Origin: Sporolactobacillus nakayamae
GTDB taxonomy: Bacteria; Bacillota; Bacilli; Bacillales; Sporolactobacillaceae
Reading direction: 5' to 3'
Assembly (NCBI RefSeq): GCF_900113325.1
Contig: NZ_FOOY01000010.1
Coordinates: forward strand, 62,001-126,000
Length of the DNA stretch: 64,000 nt
Position 1 is the first letter of the stretch. Each line of letters begins with the position of its first letter. The notes beneath the pieces were generated by a model. It was not told where the DNA came from, made no database searches, and worked only from the letters and a program-made list of their open reading frames with translations. This document shows, one piece after another, positions 36,558-44,861 of this stretch. Made by a program: the position numbers and the translations under genes.

Positions 36558-38441
36558 TTATCCATGCAATCTCGATTTACGTGGATCTTCTCGGTAATAC
36601 TGTGCCTGCGCATTCCACAGTTTGTAATATTGGCCATCTTCATCTTGAATCAGCTCATCATGGCTGCCGCTTTGGATCAGCTCGCCTTGATTGAAGACAA
36701 GAATATTGTCACAGAAGCGGCATGACGATAGTCGGTGCGAAATATAGATCGCGGTTTTGTCACTGGCGATGTCCTGAAATTTGGAGTATACCTCAAACTC
36801 GGCAACCGGATCTAATGCCGCGGTTGGTTCATCAAGAACAACGAACGGAGCGTCTTTATAGAGTGCACGAGCAATGGCAATTTTCTGAGCTTCTCCGCCC
36901 GAGATCTCGACACCGTCCGCGTCTATTTTATAGAGTGGTGTGTCCAGACCTTTGCTCATTTTGCGAATTCGATTACCAACACCTGCCTTGTCGAGGCATT
37001 CCATCACGCGTTCCTTGTCGTAATGCACATCTGCTGCAACGTTTTGTCCGGCGGAAAAAGCAAACAGCTTAAAATCTTGGAAGACTACGGAGAAAAGCCG
37101 CAAATAGTCAACGTAATCATATTTTTGAATGTTAATGCCGTTGAGCAGAATTTCGCCTTCCTGCGGATCATAGAGCCGGGTGAGCAGCTTGATAAACGTT
37201 GTTTTGCCCGATCCATTGCGGCCAACCACAGCGAAGTGTTCGCCGATTTTCAGTTTAAGTGAAAGATTTATCAAAGCATAAGTGTCCGATCCAGGATATT
37301 TAAAGGATACATTGCGGAATTCAATCTCATATTCATTATCATTGCGTTTCTCAACAGGCAAGCTGCCTTGGTACTTTGGGTTCGGCGTGTCGAGAAAATT
37401 GAAATAGAGCTCAACATAATCAATATCCTGCCAAATGTCGGTTGCCGAAGTGATCAGTTCAGAGAAACCAGTGGTGAACTGGCTGATCGCGCCAACATAC
37501 TATACAACCGAACCAATGCTGATCAGCCCAACCAGTGCCTTCATACCGACGAAAAGATAGACAAAGCCGCTGATCAGTGAAGAGATGGTGGCGCTGATTC
37601 CCCAAAAACGGCTTTGCCGTTTGGATACATCAGAAGCAAAAGCTTTCATCCCTCGTCGGTTAAAATCATCATAGGCTTTTCCAATCAATTTTTGTTCTTG
37701 ATAAATTCGAATATCTTTCCCCAATTGATGATCTTGCATCAGATTACCGTAAAAGCTAAAAGCGCGATTGATTACCATCATGCCATCCAATTTATGAAAG
37801 ATCCATTTACTGAATCGGGAATTCGATAGAACAGAGTATATGGATGAGGTAAGAATAAGGCCCAACAAGATAATAGAAAGCCATGGCGAATCGATAAAGG
37901 AGCTTGATCGTACCGAATAGGTTAGAAACAGTGGAAAGGCAAGTGTAATTGAAAAAACAACGGTACACAGATTAGAGATGAACTGTCCGGTTATTTCTGG
38001 AAGCCGCCAAATTCCTCTCATACTCATGTTGGCACCTTCATCAATTTTCTGCTTCTTCAGGTGAAAATCAGGTTCTTCCACATTTTCATAATCGGTATTC
38101 AGAATTAGTTGATCCATTTCAAATGATCCGAAATAATTCAATCGAAATTGGCCCATATCTTCTATTCGTTCCATCGCTTTTTGCATGAGGTAAACAATCA
38201 GGTTCAATACAATTGCTGCTCCGGTCAGCCATGCAAGATGAATCACGGAACGTGCGCCAAACAATTCATCAAGGATCCGGGCGGTCAAATAAATGGTGAT
38301 AAAGGGGCTGAACGCTTTCAGCAGTGCGCCAAAAGCAACGGCTGGGAGCAGTGAGGGAACCTTGGCTTGAATAAATCCCATGCCGCGCCATAAATAATGC
38401 CATTTCGTTTTGAATTTTGATTGCTGAATGCTGCTTTTCAA
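36558..38441 (-). pseudogene. ABC exporter, fused permease-ATPase, broken by one in-frame TAG
   Basis: Half of a heterodimeric ABC exporter. The frame from ATG 38441 runs 313 codons through the membrane domain (six predicted spans), meets TAG at 37500-37502, and continues in the same frame with no further stop through the linker and the complete ATPase: Walker A GRNGSGKTT, a SGGEAQ signature, VLDEPTAALDP and SHR switch. Without the stop the product would be about 627 aa, normal for the family. A CAG-to-TAG change (Gln in GSVVQYVG) is the simplest cause. It overlaps the preceding exporter gene by 4 nt. The free ATPase half could only be made by internal initiation near 37361. Confidence 0.85.
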
Positions 38442-40282
38442 AACTGCTCGCCTCCTACAGTATCTCTGTGAAGCTGATCTTGGTAATAGTGACTTTGGAT
38501 CTCAAAAAGTTCCGCGTATTTTCCATCTTGTTTCATCAGTTCTTCGTGCGTCCCAGATTCAGCAATTTTTCCTTCAGATAGAAAAATAATTCGATCACAG
38601 AAACGCGTGCTTGAGAGACGATGGGAGATAAACAGTGATGTTCTGCCTGTAGTTAGCGTTCCATAACGCTCATAAAGTTCATTTTCTGAGATTGGATCAA
38701 GTGCCGCGGTCGGTTCATCGAGAATCAGGATTGGCGATTCTTTGTACAGAGCGCGTGTCAGCAGCATTTTTTGCAACTCGCCGCCGGAGAATTGTACCGC
38801 ATGTTCGTGCACCTCTTTAACCATCATTGATTCTAATCCTTGTTCGAGGCTGTCGATTTTCTCCTTGAAACCCGCTAGTCGCAGACATCGCTCCATTTTC
38901 TTCTCATCAATTGGTTCATCGAGTTTCGGTACAATATTGCGCGCAATCGAAACCGGCAGAATATGAATGTCCTGAAAAACTGCTGTAAACAGCTTATAGT
39001 AATCGTCACGATTAAAGGAAGTCGCAAGTTTGCCGTTAATCAAAATGTGACCGGATGTCGGCTGGTAGAATCCGCACAGTAATTTAATGCAGGTTGTTTT
39101 TCCGGCACCGTTCAAACCAACAAGTGCAATTTTTTCCCCTGCATCGATATGAAGACTGACATCATCGAGAATTTTCCGATCATTTCCGGGATAGGAAAAG
39201 GATACATGGTCGAAGGCGATCGAGCAGGGCCAGCTGTTTTTAGGCGGCAGCGGTAGCCCTTCATTACGGTTGGATGTATCTTTCATATCCAGATAATTGC
39301 GGACATCACAGATTTCCAGACTCATATGCTGTACTTTTGCCAGTTGTTCAGTCAAACTGGTCAGCCACGTGGAAAAACCGGCGATCGTTCCAAAATAAAG
39401 AGTGAAATTAGCAACGGTCAAATGTCCATTCAGCACGAGATAAATGAGATAAGCGTAAGCAACGCCATCTCGGCAAAGTGCCATGACGCCGACGGCACCA
39501 TCGGAATAATAGTGGCGCAGTGCAATTCGCTTGAGCCAAATTGTTCGATCATGCATCAGCGTATTAAATCGTTCATCGAACCAAGAGGTCATATGATAAA
39601 GTCGCAAATCTTTTCCGGTAGAATAGTCGTCGCATTCACGAATCAGATAGTCTAGTTTATTTTCAATCGGTGTCCAATCATCTTTATGTACATGTTCATA
39701 GACTTGTGCGTGGCGAGAAAATAGGAATCCAACGGCCGCGGTGATAAGAAGAAAAGCAATAACCAGCGGATTCAGCGCGGCAAGTACGCCGCCATAAAGG
39801 ATCATTCCGAAAATAGTGGCGGCAAAGCTAACCAATGCCATAATGATCGCTTCTGTTCCATTACGATTGCCTCTAGTTGCTTGGTGAGCTTTTTCACACT
39901 TGTTCTGTCCATCGGGACTTTCGAGATTTCCATAATCGGTATCCATCATCTTTTGAAAAATTAAGATAATATAATTCGTTCGATTTGAGGTGACATTCCA
40001 TTGCAGCCAGGCATCAAGGGAACGTCCGACAACATTGCAGATCATGATGGCAAGTGTCATGAGACCAATCACCAATGAGAAATGCAAGGGGCTTACTTTT
40101 TCGGTCAAACTGTCAATCACGAGCTTCGGCATCAAAATCCCGAGAAATGGGAGTAAAACAAGAAAAGGAACGCGTGCAGCTGCAGCGAGAAATAACATCT
40201 TGTTCCAGCGCCACATATTTTTCAGTACGTAGCCAATATTTTGTCGTGTCGAATAACTTGGCCTTTGAACTGTTTTCTTCAC
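38438..40282 (-). CDS. ABC exporter, fused permease-ATPase (first subunit)
   Basis: A 614-residue half transporter: about six membrane segments (about 30-320) followed by an ATPase domain with Walker A GLNGAGKTT, FSGGELQKM, ILILDEPTAALDP and the SHRLSS switch. It would pair with the next gene as a heterodimer exporting a lipid, drug or peptide; there is no peptidase C39 domain, so it is not a bacteriocin processing exporter. GTG 40282 is chosen because AAGGAG lies 10 nt upstream. It lies 204 nt after the sensor kinase gene on the same strand, so it is a likely target or partner of that system. Confidence 0.88.
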   Translation of the reverse strand: MKKTVQRPSYSTRQNIGYVLKNMWRWNKMLFLAAAARVPFLVLLPFLGILMPKLVIDSLTEKVSPLHFSLVIGLMTLAIMICNVVGRSLDAWLQWNVTSNRTNYIILIFQKMMDTDYGNLESPDGQNKCEKAHQATRGNRNGTEAIIMALVSFAATIFGMILYGGVLAALNPLVIAFLLITAAVGFLFSRHAQVYEHVHKDDWTPIENKLDYLIRECDDYSTGKDLRLYHMTSWFDERFNTLMHDRTIWLKRIALRHYYSDGAVGVMALCRDGVAYAYLIYLVLNGHLTVANFTLYFGTIAGFSTWLTSLTEQLAKVQHMSLEICDVRNYLDMKDTSNRNEGLPLPPKNSWPCSIAFDHVSFSYPGNDRKILDDVSLHIDAGEKIALVGLNGAGKTTCIKLLCGFYQPTSGHILINGKLATSFNRDDYYKLFTAVFQDIHILPVSIARNIVPKLDEPIDEKKMERCLRLAGFKEKIDSLEQGLESMMVKEVHEHAVQFSGGELQKMLLTRALYKESPILILDEPTAALDPISENELYERYGTLTTGRTSLFISHRLSSTRFCDRIIFLSEGKIAESGTHEELMKQDGKYAELFEIQSHYYQDQLHRDTVGGEQF

Positions 40283-40403
40283 AAAGCACCAACTCCTTAT
40301 GACTAAAATTAGCACAGGAACCGTCTCAAAAATAAAAACGTGCACGAATGGCACGATATGAAACACGAACGGTCATACCCGTTTCGTACTGTTTCTCTAC
40401 AGT

Positions 40404-40483
40404 AGGGGCACAATTAAGCTCCATCTGTGCCCCCTACATAGTTAAAGGGGGAGCACATTTCAGCCCTATCTGTGACCCCTCCT
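40404..40483 (-). repeat. duplicated hairpin after the sensor kinase gene
   Basis: Two similar hairpins in tandem: GGGGCACA/TGTGCCCC (40405-40433) and GGGGGAGCACA/TGTGACCCC (40446-40480). The plus-strand words GTTAAAGGGGGAGCAC (40441) and GCTAAAGGGGGAGCAT (40486) show that the 3' end of the kinase gene is part of the repeated unit. Neither hairpin has a T-run. A third fold (GAAACA..CGAACGG with CCGTTCG..TGTTTC) lies at about 40361-40395. The remaining bases to 40282 hold no supported gene. Confidence 0.65.
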
Positions 40484-40486
40484 CAG

Positions 40487-41215
40487 CTAAAGGGGGAGCA
40501 TGATTTCGGTGGCGAACACTCCGGGCTCGTTTTGACGGTTGAGATACCCGTCATATTTTTTGACTAAAGCGTCGATGCGCTTCAGGCCGAAGCCGTGGCC
40601 GCCGCCTTTTGTTGTCAGGTAGCGGCCAATGCCTATTTTCTTCAGCTTTTCCGGTGCCGAGTTCATCACGGAAAGATAGAGCTGTTTTTTGAAGATACCA
40701 ATATAGATGCGAATAAACGGTTGATCTTCGCTGTGCAGGCTTCGGCAGCTTTCAAGCGCGTTATCGAGTAGGTTGCCGATGATGATGCATAGATCAACCT
40801 CATTCACAGAAAGCTTGGCCGGAACCTGTGCTTTAGCGTTTACTCTGATATTGCTGCTTGTGATCAGTGAAAGCTTGCTGTTCAGAATCGCGTCCAGCTT
40901 AATGTTTCCGGTTTTAATCACCGTATCAACGGTTTCGAGGTCATTGTCCAGCATGTCTAAATAAGATTTGAGTTCGTCCATTTGATTAAGCGCAAGATGG
41001 GCCTTCATGGTTTGGATATGGTTGTGGTAGTCATGGCGCCACCCGCGCATTTTGTGGTAGATATTCTGAACTTCATCATAGTGTTTGGCGAGCAGGTCTT
41101 TTTGGTAGGTATCAATCCGACGTTCGCCTGCGCGCAGGGTTTGGCGATGCGTCATGATCACAGTTAGAACGATCAAAACAAGAATAATCAGTCCGAAAAT
41201 GAGATAAAAGGTCAC
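40487..41215 (-). CDS. GHKL-type sensor histidine kinase (AgrC/NatK-like)
   Basis: A 242-residue kinase with a single N-terminal membrane segment (about 4-21) and no obvious sensor domain. The dimerisation helix carries WRHDYHNH with H61 as the likely phosphoacceptor, and the ATPase has NLLDNALES (N box) and a GHGFGLKRI G box, as in AgrC/GHKL kinases of LytTR systems. The start is GTG in an overlap with the response regulator stop (GTGA), preceded by GGAGG. With so little outside the membrane it may sense membrane state or need a partner, perhaps the exporter. Confidence 0.88.
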   Translation of the reverse strand: MTFYLIFGLIILVLIVLTVIMTHRQTLRAGERRIDTYQKDLLAKHYDEVQNIYHKMRGWRHDYHNHIQTMKAHLALNQMDELKSYLDMLDNDLETVDTVIKTGNIKLDAILNSKLSLITSSNIRVNAKAQVPAKLSVNEVDLCIIIGNLLDNALESCRSLHSEDQPFIRIYIGIFKKQLYLSVMNSAPEKLKKIGIGRYLTTKGGGHGFGLKRIDALVKKYDGYLNRQNEPGVFATEIMLPL

Positions 41216-41928
41216 CGTGAAGCGCCTCCTTTGTAAAAGCGGATGAACGCTTGGTTAACCGTGTGATAACGGCGTCTGCTGACCGGAATTGTCCTGCCGG
41301 AGTCCAAGGTGAGTTCTGTTTTGCCAAGCTGGCTGATGTACTTCAATCCGACGAGGTAAGAGCGATGAGGGCGCACAAACAGATCTTGATCAAGCTGTTG
41401 CTCGAGCTGATCGATGCTTGCCTTAATGTGGTAGTGATGCTCTGTAGTCGTCACATCAATGGTATGGGCAAAAGCCTCAAGACTGATGATATCCTCTTGA
41501 TTCACTCGGATCATTTCGCTTTCTTGCTCGATCAGCAGCGTTTTCGCTTGCTTCGTAACTTTTTTTGAAGCGCGATCGAGAACTGCGAAGATTTTTTCCA
41601 CTTTGACTGGCTTTATCAGATAATGCAGTGCGGAGACCTCATATCCTTCATCCATATAATCAGAGAAACCGGTAATAAAGATGATTGCCAGCTGCTCATC
41701 GCGCTCGCGAACCTTCCTGGCGAGGTTCATCCCATTTAAACCGGGCATTTGAATGTCCAGAAGCAGCGCGTCATAGCTCTGATCGGCACTCCACGAGAAT
41801 AGAAATGCTTGCGCGTTTTCAAAGTGTTCAAGAGTAAGCGTCTTGTTGCTTTTTTTCGCCCATTCTCTTACGATGGCTGCCAAGTATTCTCTTTGCGTTT
41901 TGTCATCTTCACAGATTGCGATTCTCAT
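41212..41928 (-). CDS. LytTR family response regulator
   Basis: A 238-residue regulator: receiver domain (about 1-125) with acid pocket D8-D9, phosphoacceptor D58 (LLDIQMPGLNG) and K in the LIKPV motif, then a LytTR DNA-binding domain (about 140-238, FVRPHRSYLVGLKYI and SRRRYHTV). ATG 41928 has GAGG 9 nt upstream. First gene of the minus-strand operon regulator-kinase-exporter-exporter; regulators of this type bind paired direct repeats, but none is evident upstream. Confidence 0.9.
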   Translation of the reverse strand: MRIAICEDDKTQREYLAAIVREWAKKSNKTLTLEHFENAQAFLFSWSADQSYDALLLDIQMPGLNGMNLARKVRERDEQLAIIFITGFSDYMDEGYEVSALHYLIKPVKVEKIFAVLDRASKKVTKQAKTLLIEQESEMIRVNQEDIISLEAFAHTIDVTTTEHHYHIKASIDQLEQQLDQDLFVRPHRSYLVGLKYISQLGKTELTLDSGRTIPVSRRRYHTVNQAFIRFYKGGASR

Positions 41929-41952
41929 CTTTTTTGACCTCGGTTGCATCAA

Positions 41953-42237
41953 TTAAGTCGATTATACATGACTGTGAATTATTCAGCCAATGGACGCGAG
42001 GTTGACCCATCATCCTACTTCAGTAGGAGATTTTATGAAGGAGCTGCGGTATATCAGGCTTGATCATAAATATGAGTAACTGTAACAAAATCAGGGAAAA
42101 TTCCCGAACAATTGACGCTTTTCTCGTTATGACTGTTCATTTCCCGATACCCTTACAATCCATTGTTTGCGCTTTCAAATAGTGATAATCTCTATTTATC
42201 AAAAAAGAAAACGCATCCAATTAAGGAGGATTTAATA
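41953..42237 (+). promoter_or_regulatory. intergenic region with a cre-like site before the PTS operon
   Basis: TGTTTGCGCTTTCA at 42164-42177 matches 11 of 14 positions of the palindromic CcpA site, with a perfect right half. It lies 60 nt before the PTS IIB gene, where a promoter would be expected, although no clear -35/-10 pair stands out and no sigma-54 -24/-12 element was found. Carbon catabolite repression is likely. Nothing else is recognised in these 285 nt. Confidence 0.5.
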
Positions 42238-42714
42238 ATGGGATTAGTCTTAGCACGAATTGATCAGCGCTTGATTCACGGAATTGTCGTGACACAATGG
42301 GCAGCACATACAAAAGCAAAGCGGCTGATGGTCGTTGATGATGAGGTAAGTAAAGATGAAGTTCAAAAAGCGGCTATGCGTATGAGTAAACCCGCAGGAA
42401 CTGGGATGTCGATCATTGATACGAAGACAGCAATTGCCAATTTCAATGCTGGAAAATATGACAGCCATAATGTTTTTTTAGTTGTCCGTGAGCCTGAAAC
42501 TTTGTTAGCGCTTGCCGCAGGAGGCGTTCATATTCCGAAGATTAACGTCGGCATCATTTTTGACGGTGAAGGTAAAAAAACGCTGAAAAAGATGGTTTCC
42601 GTCAGTGAAAAAGAAGTTTCGGACTTAAAAGCTTTAAAAGAAAAAGGCATTCCGGTTACCTTCCACTTTGTCCCTGGAGAACCGGAAGAACCGCTGGAAA
42701 CCTATATTAAATGA
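42238..42714 (+). CDS. PTS mannose/fructose/sorbose family IIB component
   Basis: A 158-residue cytoplasmic phosphotransfer subunit. The family start LARIDQRLIHGIVVTQW includes the phosphorylated His14. It receives phosphate from IIA and passes it to the sugar entering through IIC-IID. AAGGAGGA lies 8 nt before ATG 42238. First gene of the operon IIB-IIC-IID-IIA-GH13. Confidence 0.93.
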   Translation: MGLVLARIDQRLIHGIVVTQWAAHTKAKRLMVVDDEVSKDEVQKAAMRMSKPAGTGMSIIDTKTAIANFNAGKYDSHNVFLVVREPETLLALAAGGVHIPKINVGIIFDGEGKKTLKKMVSVSEKEVSDLKALKEKGIPVTFHFVPGEPEEPLETYIK

Positions 42715-42773
42715 TTCAGTCGTTGTCAAAATACTTTTTAGAAATGAAATAAGACTGGGAAGAGGAAAAAGAG

Positions 42774-43571
42774 ATGGAAATTATTCAAGGAATACTCATC
42801 ATAGCACTTGCCTTCTGGATGGTCCTTGACCAACAAGGATTTGTCATTACAACATGGTTCCCAGCCATTATCGGGATGATTGCAGGTATTATTATGGGCG
42901 ATGTGCCCACAGCGATGATTATAGCGGGAACCTTTCAGCTAATGGCTCTCGGGGTAGCCAACATTGGCGGTTCGTCCGTGCCAAACTACGGACTCGCGAC
43001 ACTTGTAGGCATTTATGTTGCGATTCGTACAACCCATGATGTTTCACATGCAAAAGCAATTGCACTGGCAGTGGGTGTACCTGTTGGTATGTTAGGCATT
43101 CAACTCGATGTTTTAGGAAAATTGTTGAATTCATATGTCTCACATGCAGCTCAAAAAGCGTTAAATCAAGGGAAGTTCAAGAAAATGGAACGTATTTTTT
43201 GGCTGGGGCCGCTAATCTTTGGTTTAACGACGGCGCTGCCAACCGCACTTTGTGTGTTGTTTGGCGATAAGCTTGTTCGGCTGATTCTCGATTTTGTACC
43301 CAAATGGTTTACCGATGGATTATCCATTGCCGGATCGATGCTGCCGGTTGTCGGTATTGCACTATTACTGCAATTCATGCCTGTTAAAAAATACTTAACC
43401 ATGCTCTTAATCGGCTTTGTCGTTTCTGCATATTTTAAATTACCCATCTTGGGCATTGCAATCTTAGGCTTTGCTTTTGCTTATTACTACTTCACGCAAA
43501 ATATTAAAAAAGCACCGGCAACGGCTGGAGCTACAGAGGCAATAAGTGAAGGAGATGACTTTGATGAGTAA
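42774..43571 (+). CDS. PTS mannose/fructose/sorbose family IIC component
   Basis: A 265-residue membrane subunit (about seven hydrophobic segments) that forms the sugar channel with IID. The N-terminal segment IIALAFWMVLDQQGF and GGSSVPNYGLATLVG are family-typical. The last 8 nt overlap the IID start. The sugar cannot be read from this sequence; the GH13 enzyme downstream suggests an alpha-glucoside. Confidence 0.92.
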   Translation: MEIIQGILIIALAFWMVLDQQGFVITTWFPAIIGMIAGIIMGDVPTAMIIAGTFQLMALGVANIGGSSVPNYGLATLVGIYVAIRTTHDVSHAKAIALAVGVPVGMLGIQLDVLGKLLNSYVSHAAQKALNQGKFKKMERIFWLGPLIFGLTTALPTALCVLFGDKLVRLILDFVPKWFTDGLSIAGSMLPVVGIALLLQFMPVKKYLTMLLIGFVVSAYFKLPILGIAILGFAFAYYYFTQNIKKAPATAGATEAISEGDDFDE

Positions 43572-44382
43572 CGAAGAAAAGACAAACGAGTCCGTAACGA
43601 AAAAGGATATTCGAAAAGCAGCCATTCGCTATATGTTCATGGCATGCAATACATTTAACTATGAAAATCAGCAAGGTCCTGCAGTTGTCTATGGATTGAG
43701 TAAAGTTCTGCGCAAAGTCTATAAAAAAGATGAAGATTATAAGGCGTCATTAAATAACCATTTTAACTATTTCAATACCACAACATGGATGGCCAATTTA
43801 CTTTTGGGTGCCTCTGTCGCGATGGAAGAAAAGGATGGTATTAAATCAAAAGATGCCGTTCAAGCATTCAAAACGGGGATGATGGGTCCATTGGCTGGGG
43901 TTGGTGATACGCTGGTTTGGGTTCTTTATCCGACGATTATGGGATCAATTGCCGGGTACATGGGTCTGCAAGGCAACCCGACCGGCGCGATCATCTGGTT
44001 GCTCTTGAATGTGTTTTTCTTCTTCTTTCGTGTGAAATTATTCGATATAGGCCATACTTCCGGATTGAAGCTCATCACGGCTCTTGGGGACAAGCTGAAT
44101 GTATTTACTGAGGCAGCGTCAATCATGGGCTTAACGGTCATTGGTGCCCTGATTCCATCTGTCGTGAAAATGACGATTCCAATTGAGTTTAAAACCGGAA
44201 AAGTGTCCTTACCGATTCAGACCGATATCCTAGATAAAATTATGCCGGCGTTGCTTCCAGCAATACTAACGTTTGTTGTCTATAAATTGATTGCTTCGAA
44301 GAAGTTTAGCGTGACACAAATTATCTTTATGGTTATTGGTTTAGCGTTAGTTTGCTCATTCTTTGGTATTTTAGGTGTTTAA
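43564..44382 (+). CDS. PTS mannose/fructose/sorbose family IID component
   Basis: A 272-residue membrane partner of IIC. The motif FMACNTFNYENQQG and GMMGPLAGVGDTLVW are diagnostic of IID. ATG 43564 has AAGGAG at 9 nt; the frame is open upstream within IIC but that start lacks a site. The C-terminal part has several hydrophobic segments. Confidence 0.93.
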   Translation: MSNEEKTNESVTKKDIRKAAIRYMFMACNTFNYENQQGPAVVYGLSKVLRKVYKKDEDYKASLNNHFNYFNTTTWMANLLLGASVAMEEKDGIKSKDAVQAFKTGMMGPLAGVGDTLVWVLYPTIMGSIAGYMGLQGNPTGAIIWLLLNVFFFFFRVKLFDIGHTSGLKLITALGDKLNVFTEAASIMGLTVIGALIPSVVKMTIPIEFKTGKVSLPIQTDILDKIMPALLPAILTFVVYKLIASKKFSVTQIIFMVIGLALVCSFFGILGV

Positions 44383-44437
44383 AGATTGTGGGTGAGGCAA
44401 CTTGTCTCACCCTATTTTAAAGAAAGGAACGACTCAT

Positions 44438-44851
44438 ATGCGAAAATTTATTATTGCCAGTCATCATAAGATGGCCGAAGGGGTCAAGGATACCCTTAAC
44501 TATATAACCGGTGGTCAGGGCAACATTTACGCGCTTTCTGCCTATCTGAAAAACACACCGATCCAGGAAGAAATTGAAGAACTAGTTAAAGAAATAAAAG
44601 AAGAAGACGAAGTCGTGATTTTTACTGATTTACTTGGCGGATCGGTCAACCAGGCTTTCTCCCGATATATTAATCGCCCGCATGTTCATGTAATTACGGG
44701 GATGAATTTACCGGTGATTATGTCTTTGGTCTTGAATCCTGAACCAGGCTATCTGACTGCAGATCAAATCCACACGGCTCTAAATGAAGCGAAGGAACAG
44801 CTTGTTTATGTGAATGATCTTGTGACCAATATGTCTGAAGATGATGAGTAA
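44438..44851 (+). CDS. PTS mannose family IIA component
   Basis: A 137-residue cytoplasmic subunit that takes phosphate from HPr. The phosphoacceptor is His9 in IIASHHKMAEG, followed by FTDLLGGSVNQA. AGAAAGGAA precedes ATG 44438. In many operons IIA leads or is fused to IIB; here it is a separate gene after IID, with a stop that directly precedes the ribosome site of the glucosidase. Confidence 0.92.
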   Translation: MRKFIIASHHKMAEGVKDTLNYITGGQGNIYALSAYLKNTPIQEEIEELVKEIKEEDEVVIFTDLLGGSVNQAFSRYINRPHVHVITGMNLPVIMSLVLNPEPGYLTADQIHTALNEAKEQLVYVNDLVTNMSEDDE

Positions 44852-44861
44852 GGAGGACCCC

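Noticed and set aside
40326-40376. 16-residue minus-strand ORF (MTVRVSYRAIRARFYF) between the kinase and exporter genes, as a possible exported signal peptide
   Set aside because: It has no ribosome-binding site and its start lies within a hairpin; length and composition alone are not support.
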